Source: Streptomyces drozdowiczii
Lineage (GTDB): Bacteria; Actinomycetota; Actinomycetes; Streptomycetales; Streptomycetaceae
Direction: 5' to 3'
Assembly (NCBI RefSeq): GCF_026167665.1
Contig: NZ_CP098740.1
Span: forward strand, 2,108,001 to 2,172,000
DNA length: 64,000 nucleotides
Shown piece by piece: positions 43,341-52,700 of the stretch; position 1 is the first letter of the stretch; every line of letters starts with the position of its first letter. Both the position numbers and the translations under genes were made by a program. Under the pieces are notes generated by a model. The model saw only the letters and a list, made by a program, of their open reading frames with translations. It had not been told where the DNA came from and ran no database searches.

Positions 43341-43808
43341 ATGGAGACCGAGACGGCCACCCGCTGGCTGAGCGACGCCGAGCAGTGCACCTGGCGCACC
43401 CACCTGGACGTCAGCAGGTTGCTGACCCACCAGCTGGAGAAGGACCTCCAGCCGTTCGGGCTGACCATGAACGACTACGAGATCCTCGTCAACCTCTCGG
43501 AGTCCGAGGACCGCCGGATGCGGATGAGCGACCTCGCGGGGGCGACCCTGCAATCCAAGAGCCGGCTCTCGCACCAGATCACGCGCATGGAGAGCGCGGG
43601 TCTTGTGCGGCGGGAGAACTGCGAGTCGGACCGGCGGGGGTTGTACGCGGTCCTCACGGACGAGGGCCTGGAGACGATGCGGAGGGTGGCGCCGCACCAT
43701 GTCGCGTCCGTGCGCCGCCACTTCATGGATCTGCTGTCGGCGGAGGCGCTGGCGGAACTGCGCGCGGCGCTGACGCCGGTGGCGGAGCATTTGCGGGGGC
43801 AGCGGTAG
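43341..43808 (+). CDS. MarR-family transcriptional regulator
   Basis: The 155-residue regulator starts at ATG 43341. The winged HTH is FGLTMNDYEILVNLSESEDR, then MSDLAGATLQSKSRLSHQITRMESAGLV and the wing CESDRRGLYAVLTDEG. It probably has a leaderless transcript from TAGAAT at 43329. It follows the AIM24 genes by 129 bases and converges with the histidine kinase gene across a repeat-rich gap. The ligand and targets are unknown. Confidence 0.9.
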   Translation: METETATRWLSDAEQCTWRTHLDVSRLLTHQLEKDLQPFGLTMNDYEILVNLSESEDRRMRMSDLAGATLQSKSRLSHQITRMESAGLVRRENCESDRRGLYAVLTDEGLETMRRVAPHHVASVRRHFMDLLSAEALAELRAALTPVAEHLRGQR

Positions 43809-43857
43809 GTAGGGAGGGTGGTGCGGGTGCGGGTGCGGGTGCGGGTGCGGTGCGGGT

Positions 43858-44003
43858 GCGGTGCGCCTGCGGCGGGCCTGTTCCCCTACCCGCCCCTTCC
43901 CGAAACCGGGGCGCTGCCCCGGACCCCGCTGCTCAATCGCCGCAGGGGCTGTTTTGCGCGCCTCCCGCGATTGAGGAACGGGGGTGCGGGGGCGGCGCCC
44001 CCG
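43858..44003. repeat. Compound intergenic repeat, copy 1
   Basis: A 94-base unit (43858-43951) and a 37-base unit (43967-44003) recur at 46571-46664 and 46771-46807. The long units differ at four positions and the short units at two. The long unit contains a GGGGC/GCCCC hairpin and the short unit GGGGGC/GCCCCC, so the element can terminate transcription. A GGTGCG-type simple repeat at 43820-43860 precedes it. Confidence 0.85.
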
Positions 44004-45408
44004 CGTCCTGGAGGGCCGGGAGCCGTAGCTCGAAGCGGGTACCCGACACCGTGAGGGTTCCGCCGTGGTGCGTGGCCACGTCTCGGGCGATGGCCAGGCC
44101 CAGGCCCGCCCCGCCGTCGTCCCGGGCCCGCGCCTCGTCCAGCCGGACGAAGCGTTCGAAGACGCGCTCCCGCTCCGCATCCGGCACCCCGAACCCGTCG
44201 TCCGTGACGGCGACGACCACCTCGTCGGCGTCCCGGACCACCGTGACGGACACCGAACGCACCGCGTGCCGCTGCGCGTTGTCCAGCAGGTTGCCGAGGA
44301 CCCTGGCCAGGCGGGCGCGCGAACCGGCCACGTCGAGGCCGCCGTCCCGTACGCCGCCCTTTACGGACACCGCGACCGGGACGCGGTCGCCGACGCGCTG
44401 GGAGACCTCCTCGCGGACCAGCGCCCCCAGGTCGAGCCGCGAGAGCCCCGCCCGCTCCCCCGCGTCCAGCCGGGCCAGCAGCAGCAGGTCCGCGGCGAGG
44501 GCCTGGAGGCGCACGGTGTCCGCGACTGCGCCGGGCACGTCCAGCAGCTCCGGGTGCGCGGCGCCCACCTCCAGCTGGGTGCGCAGCGAGGCGATCGGGC
44601 TGCGCAGCTCGTGCGAGGCGTCGGCCACGAAGCGCCGCTGGCGGCCGACGGACTCCTCCAGCGCGGCGAGGGTCTCGTTGGTCGTACGGGCCAGCCTCGC
44701 GACCTCGTCACGGGAGCCCGGTTCCGGCACCCGCCGGGCCAGGTCCTCGGAGGCGGTGATCGCCGCCATCTCGCGCCGGATGCCCTCCACCGGGCGCAGG
44801 GCCCGCCGGGTCACCAGCCAGGTCACCCCGGCGACGACCAGGAGCACCACGGGCAGCCCCGCCAGCATCGCGGAGCGCACGCTGTCCACGGCCCGCTGCT
44901 CGGCGGCGAGCGGGGCGCCCGCGTGCACCGTCAGGGTGCGCCCGGCCGGGTCCGTGACCTCGACCGCGGCGAACCGGTAGTCGGCGCGGTCGCCGTCCAC
45001 GGTGGCGGTGCCGTTGCCGAAGTCCGGTTCGTCGGTGGAGACCTCGCCCCGGCCCGGGTCGTCGTCGTCCCGGTCGTCATCGGTGTCCGTCGCCGCCCCC
45101 GCCGGGGCGACCCGGTCCGTGCCGGTGCCGGATATCGCCTCCAGGTCCTTGGATACGGCGACCACGCGCCCGTCCTCGTCGGTGACCTGGACCGGGTGCT
45201 CCTCCTCGTCGCCCGTGTCCAGCTCGGCGTACGGCACGCCGAGGGCCAGCTGTCCGGCGACCTCCCTGGCCGCGACCTCGGCCTGGAGGCCCGCCTGGTC
45301 GGTGAGGTTGGCGCGCAGGACGAGCAGAACGGCGAGCCCGGCGGCACCCAGGGCGAGGGCGACGACCACGGTGGCGCCGAGCGCGGCCCTGGCCCGTACC
45401 GACCTCAC
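43933..45408 (-). CDS. Sensor histidine kinase (OmpR/EnvZ-class partner)
   Basis: The 491-residue kinase starts at GTG 45408, overlapping the response-regulator stop by 4 bases. One helix lies near the N-terminus and one near residues 175-195, enclosing an Asp-rich sensor region (TDTDDDRDDDDPG). HAMP is followed by HisKA with FVADASHELRSPIASLRTQ, then HATPase with NLLDNAQRHA and GAGLGLAIARDV. The catalytic fold ends at about LTVSGTRFELRLP. The frame then runs on through the intergenic repeat, so the last ~30 residues are repeat-encoded and probably not functional. Confidence 0.92.
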   Translation of the reverse strand: MRSVRARAALGATVVVALALGAAGLAVLLVLRANLTDQAGLQAEVAAREVAGQLALGVPYAELDTGDEEEHPVQVTDEDGRVVAVSKDLEAISGTGTDRVAPAGAATDTDDDRDDDDPGRGEVSTDEPDFGNGTATVDGDRADYRFAAVEVTDPAGRTLTVHAGAPLAAEQRAVDSVRSAMLAGLPVVLLVVAGVTWLVTRRALRPVEGIRREMAAITASEDLARRVPEPGSRDEVARLARTTNETLAALEESVGRQRRFVADASHELRSPIASLRTQLEVGAAHPELLDVPGAVADTVRLQALAADLLLLARLDAGERAGLSRLDLGALVREEVSQRVGDRVPVAVSVKGGVRDGGLDVAGSRARLARVLGNLLDNAQRHAVRSVSVTVVRDADEVVVAVTDDGFGVPDAERERVFERFVRLDEARARDDGGAGLGLAIARDVATHHGGTLTVSGTRFELRLPALQDAGAPPPHPRSSIAGGAQNSPCGD

Positions 45409-46064
45409 AGCGCCGCCAGCCGGTAACCGGCGCCCCGCACCGTGCGGATGGCGGCCGCGCCGAGCTTGCGGCGCAGGGTGCTGACGTACACCTCGACGAT
45501 GTTCGGGTCGCCGTCGTACGCGAAGTCCCAGACGTGCTCCAGGATCTCCGCCTTGCTCACCACCTGCCCGGCGCGCAGGGCGAGTTGTTCGAGCACCGCG
45601 AACTCCTTGGCCGTCAGGGCGATCTCCTCGCCGCCGAGGTGCACCCGGCGGGCCGCGGTCTCCATCCGCAGCGCGCCCACGGTGACCACCGGCGAGCCGG
45701 TGCCGCCCCGGCGGCGCAGCAGGGCGCGGACCCGGGCGACCAGCACCACGTAGCTGAACGGCTTGGTCAGGTAGTCGTCGGCGCCCGTGTCCAGGCCCTC
45801 CGCCTCGTCGTACTCGCCGTCCTTCGCGGTCAGCATCAGCACCGGTACGTCGTGGCCGGCGGCGCGCAGGGCGGCGCAGACGCGGTAGCCGTTCATCCCG
45901 GGCAGCATGATGTCGAGAATCACCAGGTCGTACGCGCCCTCCGTCGCCCGGTGCAGGCCCTCGGCCCCGTCGTGCACGACGTCCACGGCGAATCCCTCGG
46001 CGGTGAGCCCCCGGGCCAGGGAGATCGCCAGCCGCTTCTCGTCCTCCACGATCAACAGGCGCAT
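45405..46064 (-). CDS. OmpR-family response regulator
   Basis: The 219-residue regulator starts at ATG 46064. The receiver domain has EDE (7-9), phospho-acceptor Asp near 51 (LVILDIMLPGMNGY), Thr in MLTA and Lys in LTKPFSYV. The C-terminal winged helix reads LTAKEFAVLEQLALRAGQVV, then ILEHVWDFAYDGDPNIVEVY and TVRGAGYRLAAL. It is co-translated with the kinase. The divergent PepSY gene, with TTCAG repeats between, is a likely target. Confidence 0.94.
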   Translation of the reverse strand: MRLLIVEDEKRLAISLARGLTAEGFAVDVVHDGAEGLHRATEGAYDLVILDIMLPGMNGYRVCAALRAAGHDVPVLMLTAKDGEYDEAEGLDTGADDYLTKPFSYVVLVARVRALLRRRGGTGSPVVTVGALRMETAARRVHLGGEEIALTAKEFAVLEQLALRAGQVVSKAEILEHVWDFAYDGDPNIVEVYVSTLRRKLGAAAIRTVRGAGYRLAAL

Positions 46065-46098
46065 GCGCCCAGCGTCCCAAACGGAAGCTGAAGACGGT

Positions 46099-46124
46099 TT
46101 CAGGTGGCTTCAGGCTGCGTTCAG
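46099..46124. promoter_or_regulatory. TTCAG direct repeats, candidate response-regulator site
   Basis: Three TTCAG pentamers occur at 46099, 46109 and 46120, i.e. with 10-11 base periodicity. OmpR-family regulators bind direct repeats of about one helical turn. They lie 35 bases upstream of the regulator start and 62 bases before the PepSY gene. Confidence 0.5.
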
Positions 46125-46185
46125 CATCGGCCGTCCAGTGTGGGGGCCGTATCGACGGTTCGCATCGATTCCGGGAGGAACTCTC

Positions 46186-46563
46186 ATGAAGCGCAAGATC
46201 GTCATCGGTGTGGTGGCCGCGGCCGTGCTCGTCGGGGGCGGGACGGCGACCGCTGTCGCCCTCGCGGACGACGACGGCCGCGACGGGGGCGGTACGGAGC
46301 GTGCGGCCGCCTCACCGGCCGCGATCGGCAAGGCGGCGGTGCCCGGCACGGTGACCGAGGCGGAGCTCGACGAGGAGGACGGGCGGCTTGTCTGGGAGCT
46401 GGAGGTGTACGGCTCCGACAAGGTGTGGCACGACGTGACGGTGGACGCGGGGAGCGGGAAGGTCGTCGGGAGCCGGGTGGACCGGGACGAGGACGGGCGC
46501 GGGGTGCCTCGGGGTGGGGTCGTGTCGTTGGAGGAGGCGGTGAAGGCGGCGACGGGGGGCTGA
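46186..46563 (+). CDS. PepSY-domain secreted protein
   Basis: The 125-residue product starts at ATG 46186 behind GGGAGGA. The signal peptide is MKRKIVIGVVAAAVLVGGGT followed by ATAVALADDD. A single PepSY domain follows (GTVTEAELDEEDGRLVWELE, WHDVTVDAGSGKVVGSRVD). PepSY proteins act as protease inhibitors or sensors in the envelope. Being divergent from a two-component system with candidate operator repeats, it may be an output or a modulator of that system. Confidence 0.85.
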   Translation: MKRKIVIGVVAAAVLVGGGTATAVALADDDGRDGGGTERAAASPAAIGKAAVPGTVTEAELDEEDGRLVWELEVYGSDKVWHDVTVDAGSGKVVGSRVDRDEDGRGVPRGGVVSLEEAVKAATGG

Positions 46564-46570
46564 GCCCGGG

Positions 46571-46807
46571 GCGGTGCGCCTGCGGCGGGCCTTGTCCCCT
46601 ACCCGCCCCTTCCCGAAACCGGGGCGCTGCCCCGGGCCCCGCTGCTCAAACGCCGCAGGGGCTGGATTTCGGGGCTCCGCCCCGGACCCCGCGCCTCAAG
46701 CGCCGGCGGGCTGGAGTTGCCTTCTCTGCCGCACGTCCGCGGCGGCGGGAGCGAAAATCAAGCCCCTCCGGCGATTGAGGAGCGGGGGTGCGGGGGCAGC
46801 GCCCCCG
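46571..46807. repeat. Compound intergenic repeat, copy 2
   Basis: The second copy of the element at 43858 has its long unit at 46571-46664 and short unit at 46771-46807. Between them is an extra ~100-base insert with a further CTCAAGCGCCGGCGGGCTGG-like stretch. It abuts the meaB stop codon, so it is the 3' end of that gene's transcript. Confidence 0.85.
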
Positions 46808-47767
46808 TCAGCCCTCGCCCGTCAGTCCCGCCACCAGTTCGTCCGCCGCCGCGTACGGGTCGAGGCGGCCGGCCACGATGCGTTCGGCCAGGGCGTCCAG
46901 GCGGCGGTCGCCGTGCAGGGAGCCGATGCGTTCGCGGAGGCGGGTGACCGCGATCGTCTCGACCTCGCGGGCGGCGCGGGCGGCACGGCGTTCGCCGAGG
47001 ACGCCGTGCTCCTCCATCCAGGCCCGGTGCTTCTCCAGTGCCTCGACCACCTCGTCGACGCCCTCGCCCCGGGCGGCGACCGTCTTCACGATCGGCGGGC
47101 GCCAGTCGCCGGGGCTCCGGGACTCCCCGAGGCCCAGCATGTGGTTCAGCTCGCGGGCGGTGGCGTCCGCGCCGTCCCGGTCCGCCTTGTTCACGACGTA
47201 CACGTCGCCGATCTCCAGGATGCCCGCCTTCGCGGCCTGGATGCCGTCGCCCATGCCGGGGGCGAGGAGGACGACCGAGGTGTCGGCCTGCGAGGCGATC
47301 TCCACCTCGGACTGGCCGACGCCCACGGTCTCCACCAGGATCACGTCGAAGCCCGAGGCGTCCAGCACCCGGATCGCCTGCGGGGCCGCCCAGGCGAGGC
47401 CGCCGAGGTGGCCGCGGGTCGCCATGGAGCGGATGTAGACGCCCGGGTCGGAGGCGTGGTCCGACATCCGGACCCGGTCGCCGAGCAGCGCCCCGCCGGA
47501 GAACGGCGAGGACGGGTCGACGGCGAGCACCGCGACCCGCCTGCCCTGCTTCCGGTACGCGGAGACGAGCGCCGACGTCGACGTGGACTTGCCGACGCCG
47601 GGCGAGCCGGTCAGGCCGACCACGTACGCGCTGCCCGCCAGCGGCGCCAGGGCCGCCATCACCTCGCGCAGCTGCGGCGATGCCCCCTCCACCAGGGAGA
47701 TGAGCCGGGCCACCGCCCGGGGTCCGCCCGCGCGGGCCTGCTCCACCAGGGTGGGGACGTCCACCAT
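46808..47767 (-). CDS. meaB: MeaB-type GTPase chaperone of B12-dependent acyl-CoA mutases
   Basis: The 319-residue P-loop GTPase starts at ATG 47767; GTG 47770 is directly adjacent. Motifs are GLTGSPGVGKSTSTSAL (Walker A), AVDPSSPFSGGALLGDRVRM, IRSMATRGHLGGL, VETVGVGQSEVE (Walker B with the switch region) and VVNKADRDGAD (guanine specificity NKAD). MeaB loads and protects adenosylcobalamin in methylmalonyl- and isobutyryl-CoA mutases. It lies upstream of the repeat, beside atoB and near mce. Confidence 0.95.
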   Translation of the reverse strand: MVDVPTLVEQARAGGPRAVARLISLVEGASPQLREVMAALAPLAGSAYVVGLTGSPGVGKSTSTSALVSAYRKQGRRVAVLAVDPSSPFSGGALLGDRVRMSDHASDPGVYIRSMATRGHLGGLAWAAPQAIRVLDASGFDVILVETVGVGQSEVEIASQADTSVVLLAPGMGDGIQAAKAGILEIGDVYVVNKADRDGADATARELNHMLGLGESRSPGDWRPPIVKTVAARGEGVDEVVEALEKHRAWMEEHGVLGERRAARAAREVETIAVTRLRERIGSLHGDRRLDALAERIVAGRLDPYAAADELVAGLTGEG

Positions 47768-47804
47768 CACCGCTCCGTTCCGCTCGCCGCTCGTTCTCGT
47801 ACCG

Positions 47805-49006
47805 CTACTTGCCCGGAACGCGCAGGATCAGCGCGTCGCCCTGGCCGCCGCCGCCGCACAGCGCCGCCGCACCGGTGCCGCCGCCGCGCCGCTTCAGCTC
47901 CAGCGCCAGGTGCAGCACCACGCGGGCGCCGGACATGCCGATGGGGTGGCCGAGGGCGATGGCGCCGCCGTTGACGTTGACCTTGTCCGAGGTGACGCCG
48001 AGGTCCTTCATGGACTGGACGGCGACGGCCGCGAACGCCTCGTTGATCTCGATGAGGTCCAGGTCCTCGACGCCGATGCCCTCCTTCTTGAGGGCGTGCC
48101 GGATGGCGTTGGACGGCTGCGACTGGAGCGAGTTGTCCGGGCCCGCCACATTGCCGTGGGCGCCGATCTCGGCGATCCACTCCAGGCCCAGCTCCTCGGC
48201 CTTGGCCCTGCTCATGACGACGACCGCGGCGGCGCCGTCGGAGATCTGGGACGAGGTGCCCGCGGTGATCGTGCCGTCCTTGGCGAAGGCCGGGCGCAGC
48301 TTGCCCAGGGACTCCACGGTGGTCTCGGGGCGGATGCCCTCGTCCTGGGCGAAGAGGACCGGGTCGCCCTTGCGCTGCGGGATCTCGACCGGGGTGATCT
48401 CGGCCTCGAAGAGACCGTTCTTCTGGGCGGCGGCGGCGCGCTGGTGGGAGAGGGCGCCGATCTCGTCCTGGGCGGCGCGGTCGAGGCCGAGGCGGGTGTT
48501 GTGCTTCTCGGTGGACTCGCCCATCGGGATGTTCTCGTAGGCGTCGGTCAGACCGTCGTACGCCATCGAGTCCAGCATCTCGATCGCGCCGTACTTGTGG
48601 CCCTCGCGGGACTTCGGGAGCAGGTGCGGGGCGTTCGTCATGGACTCCTGGCCGCCGGCCACGACGACGTCGAACTCACCAGCGCGGATGAGCTGGTCGG
48701 CCAGGGCGATGGCGTCGAGCCCGGAGAGGCACACCTTGTTGACGGTGAGCGCGGGGACGTTCATCGGGATGCCGGCCTTGACCGCGGCCTGGCGGGCGGG
48801 GATCTGGCCCGCGCCGGCCTGGAGCACCTGGCCCATGATCACGTACTCGACCTGGTCGCCGCCGATTCCGGCCCGGTCCAGCGCCGCCTTGATGGCGATG
48901 CCCCCAGGTCGGCGCCGGAGAAGGTCTTCAGGGAGCCGAGGAGCCGGCCCATGGGCGTCCGCGCGCCCGCGACGATCACGGAGGTGGTACCGGTCGTTCC
49001 TGACAT
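47805..49006 (-). pseudogene. atoB: Acetyl-CoA acetyltransferase (thiolase), broken by a one-base frameshift
   Basis: AtoB condenses two acetyl-CoA to acetoacetyl-CoA, or runs in reverse. The natural start is ATG 49006 ([20 protein letters not shown]). The frame breaks at the C-run 48901-48905 (G-run on the coding strand), after SGADLG. From there [15 protein letters not shown] onward is read in another frame to 47805. Restoring one G gives 400 residues, normal for the family. The catalytic Cys ([10 protein letters not shown]), His ([10 protein letters not shown]) and Cys ([10 protein letters not shown]) are intact. The conserved remainder and the same error type as in glgE argue for a sequencing error. 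Confidence 0.9.
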
Positions 49007-49140
49007 GAGGCACAGCCCCTTGGAGTAGATGTGAACGAGGGTTTACTTGAATGTACTGAGCGGTACCCGCCCCGTCATCCGCCCGCGAGTGTGATCGCGC
49101 GCACCTTGCGTAACCGTCGGGAGCACGCTGCACTGTCCCC

Positions 49141-49569
49141 ATGCTGACGCGAATCGACCACATCGGGATCGCCTGTTTCGACCTCGACAAGACCGTCGAG
49201 TTCTACCGCTCGACCTACGGGTTCGAGGTCTTCCACTCCGAGGTCAACGAGGAGCAGGGCGTACGCGAGGCCATGCTCAAGATCAACGATACGTCCGACG
49301 GCGGCGCCTCCTACCTCCAGCTCCTGGAGCCCACCCGGGAGGACTCCGCCGTGGGCAAATGGCTGGCCAAGAACGGGGAGGGAGTGCACCACATCGCCTT
49401 CGGTACGGCGGACGTCGACGCCGACGCCGCGGACATCCGCGAGAAGGGGGTCAGGGTGCTGTACGACGAGCCCAGGACGGGTTCGATGGGGTCCAGGATC
49501 ACCTTCCTCCACCCCAAGGACTGCCACGGCGTCCTCACCGAACTGGTCACGGCGAAGAAGGAGCACTGA
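49141..49569 (+). CDS. mce: Methylmalonyl-CoA epimerase
   Basis: The 142-residue enzyme of the glyoxalase/VOC fold racemises (2R)- and (2S)-methylmalonyl-CoA. Metal-binding residues are in the expected places: His in TRIDHIGIA near residue 7, Gln in ASYLQLLEP near 61, His in GVHHIAFG near 84, and Glu in GVLTELV near 134. It is divergent from atoB and near meaB, consistent with propionate and branched-chain acyl-CoA metabolism. Confidence 0.95.
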   Translation: MLTRIDHIGIACFDLDKTVEFYRSTYGFEVFHSEVNEEQGVREAMLKINDTSDGGASYLQLLEPTREDSAVGKWLAKNGEGVHHIAFGTADVDADAADIREKGVRVLYDEPRTGSMGSRITFLHPKDCHGVLTELVTAKKEH

Positions 49570-49595
49570 CCCCAGCCATACCCGCCCGGTAGAGT
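49566..49595 (+). promoter_or_regulatory. Candidate promoter upstream of scy
   Basis: CTGACC (49566-49571) and TAGAGT (49590-49595) are separated by 18 bases. The -35 overlaps the mce stop codon. It lies about 107 bases before the scy start. Confidence 0.4.
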
Positions 49596-49659
49596 GGGCT
49601 CTTCCGGGCCGGGGCCGGGTCGGGGGCGCGCCGCGTCCCCAGCCGTTGATCTGTCACCA

Positions 49660-49686
49660 TTCCCCGAACGTTGAGAGCTCGGGGAA
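49660..49686 (+). other. Hairpin overlapping the approach to the scy ribosome site
   Basis: TTCCCCGA and TCGGGGAA form an 8-bp perfect stem around an 11-base loop. The right arm runs into GGGGAAGGATGGG just before the GTG at 49702, so folding could mask the purine-rich ribosome-binding stretch. Confidence 0.4.
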
Positions 49687-49701
49687 GGATGGGACCGCGC
49701 A

Positions 49702-52700
49702 GTGCGGGGCTACGAACGCCAGGAGAGCCACCGAGCTGAAGAGGACCATCTCTCGCGGTTCGAGGCCGAGATGGACCGGCTCAGGACCGACCGGGAGAAG
49801 GCCGTCCAGCACGCCGAGGACCTCGGCTACCAGGTCGAGGTCTTGCGTGCCAAGCTGCACGAGGCCCGGCGCAGTCTGGCGATGCGTCCCGCCTACGACA
49901 GCGCGGACATCGGCTACCAGGCGGAGCAGCTGCTCCGGAACGCCCAGATCCAGGCCGAGCAGCTGCGCAGCGACGCCGAGCGCGAGCTGCGCGACGCCCG
50001 GGCCCAGACGCAGCGCATCCTCCAGGAGCACGCCGAGCACCAGGCCCGCCTCCAGGCCGAGCTGCACAACGAGGCAGTGCAGCGCCGCCAGCAGCTCGAC
50101 CAGGAGCTGGCGGAGCGCCGCCAGACCGTCGAGTCCCATGTCAACGAGAACGTCGCCTGGGCCGAGCAGCTGCGGACCCGGACGGAGTCGCAGGCCCGCC
50201 GCCTGATGGAGGAGTCCCGGGCCGAGGCCGAGCAGGCGCTCGCCGCCGCCCGCGCCGAGGCGGCCCGGCTGGCCGAGGAGACCCGGCAGCGCGTCGGCTC
50301 CGAGGCGGAGTCCGCCCGGGCCGAGGCGGAGTCGATCCTGATGCGGGCCCGCAAGGACGCGGAGCGGATGCTCAGCGCCGCCGCCGGCCAGGCGCAGGAG
50401 GCCACCAGCCACGCGGAGCAGCTGCGGCAGACGACGACCGCGGAGACCGAGCAGACCCGGCAGCAGACCACCGAGCTGAACCGGGCCGCCGAGCAGCGCA
50501 TGCAGGAGGCCGAGACCCGGCTGCGCGAGGCGCGCCTGGAGGCGGAGAAGGTCCTCGCCGAGGCCAAGGAGGCCGCGGTCAAGCGGCTGGCTTCGGCGGA
50601 GTCGCAGAACGAGCAGCGCACCCGGACCGCCAAGACGGAGATCGCCCGGCTGGTCGGCGAGGCGACCAAGGAGTCCGAGAGCCTCAAGGCCGAGGCCGAG
50701 CAGGCGCTCGCGGACGCCCGCGCCGAGGCCGAGCGGCTGCGCGCCGAGGCGGCCGAGGCCGCGCGCACCGCCGCCGCCGAGGACGCGGCGGCCCAGCTCG
50801 CGAAGGCGGCCAGGTCCGCCGAGGAGATCCTGACCAAGGCGTCCGAGGACGCGAAGGCGGCGACCCGGGCGGCGGGCGAGGAGGCCGAGCGCATCCGCCG
50901 CGAGGCCGAGGCCGAGGCGGACCGGCTGCGCGGCGAGGCGGCCGAGCAGGCCGACCAGCTCAAGGGCGCGGCCAAGGACGACACCAAGGAGTACCGGGCC
51001 AAGACGGTCGAGCTCCAGGAGGAGGCGCGCCGGCTGCGCGGCGAGGCCGAGCAGCTGCGCTCCGAGGCGGTCGCGGAGGGCGAGCGGATCCGGGGCGAGG
51101 CCCGCCGCGAGGCCCTTCAGCAGATCGAGGAGGGCGCGAAGACCGCCGAGGAGCTGCTCGCGAAGGCCAAGGCCGACGCGGAGGAGCTGCGCGGCACGGC
51201 GACCGCCGAGGGCGAGCGCGTACGGACCGAGGCCACGGAGCGGGCGGCCGCGCTGCGCAAGCAGGCGGAGGACGCGCTCGACCGGGCCCGCGCCGAGGCC
51301 GAGCAGCTGCGTACGGAGGCGGAGGAGCAGGCCGAGGCGGCGAGGACCGCCGCCGAGGAGGCGGCGGCCGCGCTGCGCGAGGAGACCGAGCTCGCCGTCG
51401 CGGCCCGGCAGTCGGAGGCGGCGGACGAGCTGACCCGGCTCAAGGGCGAGGCCGAGACCCGGCTCGCCGCGGCCGAGCAGGCGCTCGGCGAGGCGCGTAC
51501 GGAGGCGGAGCGCATCCGCCGCGAGGCCGGTGAGGAGTCCGAGCGGCTGCGCGCGGAGTCCGCCGAGCGGCTGCGGACCCTCCAGGAGCAGGTGGAGGCC
51601 GAGGCCCAGCGGCTGCGCGACGAGGCCGCGGCGGACGCCTCGCAGTCGCGTGCCGAGGGCGAGGCCGTCGCCGTACGGCTGCGCACCGAGGCCGCCACCG
51701 AGGCGGAGCGGCTGCGGACCGAGGCGCAGGAGACCGCCGACCGGCTGCGGTCGGAGGCCGCGGCGGCGGCGGAGCGCGTGGGCACGGAGGCCGCCGAGGC
51801 GCTGGCCGCCGCCCAGGAGGAGGCGAACCGGCGCCGGCGCGAGGCCGAGGAGACGCTGGACGCGGCCCGCTCCGAGGCGAACCAGGAGCGGGAGCGCGCC
51901 CGGGAGCAGAGCGAGGAGTTGCTGGCCTCCGCGCGCAAGCGGGTCGAGGAGGCGCAGGCCGAGGCGCGGCGCCTGACCGGCGAGGCGGAGACCCGGGCGG
52001 CCGAGCTGGTCGCGGCGGCCGAGCAGACCGCCCAGCAGGTGCGGGACTCGGTCAGCGGGCTCCAGGAGCAGGCCGAGGCGGAGATCGCCGGGCTGCGCTC
52101 GACGGCGGAGCATGTCGCGGAGCGGACCAAGTCGGAGGCGCAGGAGGAGGCCGACCGGCTGCGGGCCGACGCGCACGCCGAGCGGGAGCGGGCGGGCGAG
52201 GACGCCTCGCGCATCCGCCAGGTGGCCAAGGAGGAGACGGACGCCGCGAAGGCGATGGCGGAGCGTACGGTCTCCGACGCGATCGCGGAGTCCGAGCGGC
52301 TGCGGGCGGACACCGCCGAGTACAGCCAGCGGATGCGCACCGAGGCGTCGGACGCCCTGGCCTCAGCCGAGCAGGACGCGGCGCGCAGCCGGGCGGAGGC
52401 CCGCGAGGACGCCAACCGGATGCGGAGCGAGGCGGCGGCCCAGGCCGACCTGCTGGTGTCCGAGGCGACCGCCGAGGCCGAGCGGCTGCGTACGGACGCG
52501 GAGCGCCAGGCGGCCCGGACCGTGGACGAGGCGGCGGGCGACGCGGAGCGGATGCGCGCGGAGGCTTCGGCCACCGTGGGCTCCGCCCAGGAGCACGCGG
52601 CGCGCACCCGGGAGGAGTCGGAGCGGCTGCGGGCGGACGCGGAGGCGGCGGCCGAGCAGATGCGGGCGGAGGCGCGCCAGGAGGCGGACCGGCTGCTCGA

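Noticed and set aside
43820..43860. GGTGCG-type tandem repeat considered as a CRISPR or satellite
   Set aside because: The unit is only 6 bases, with no spacers and no cas genes nearby; it is simple-sequence expansion.
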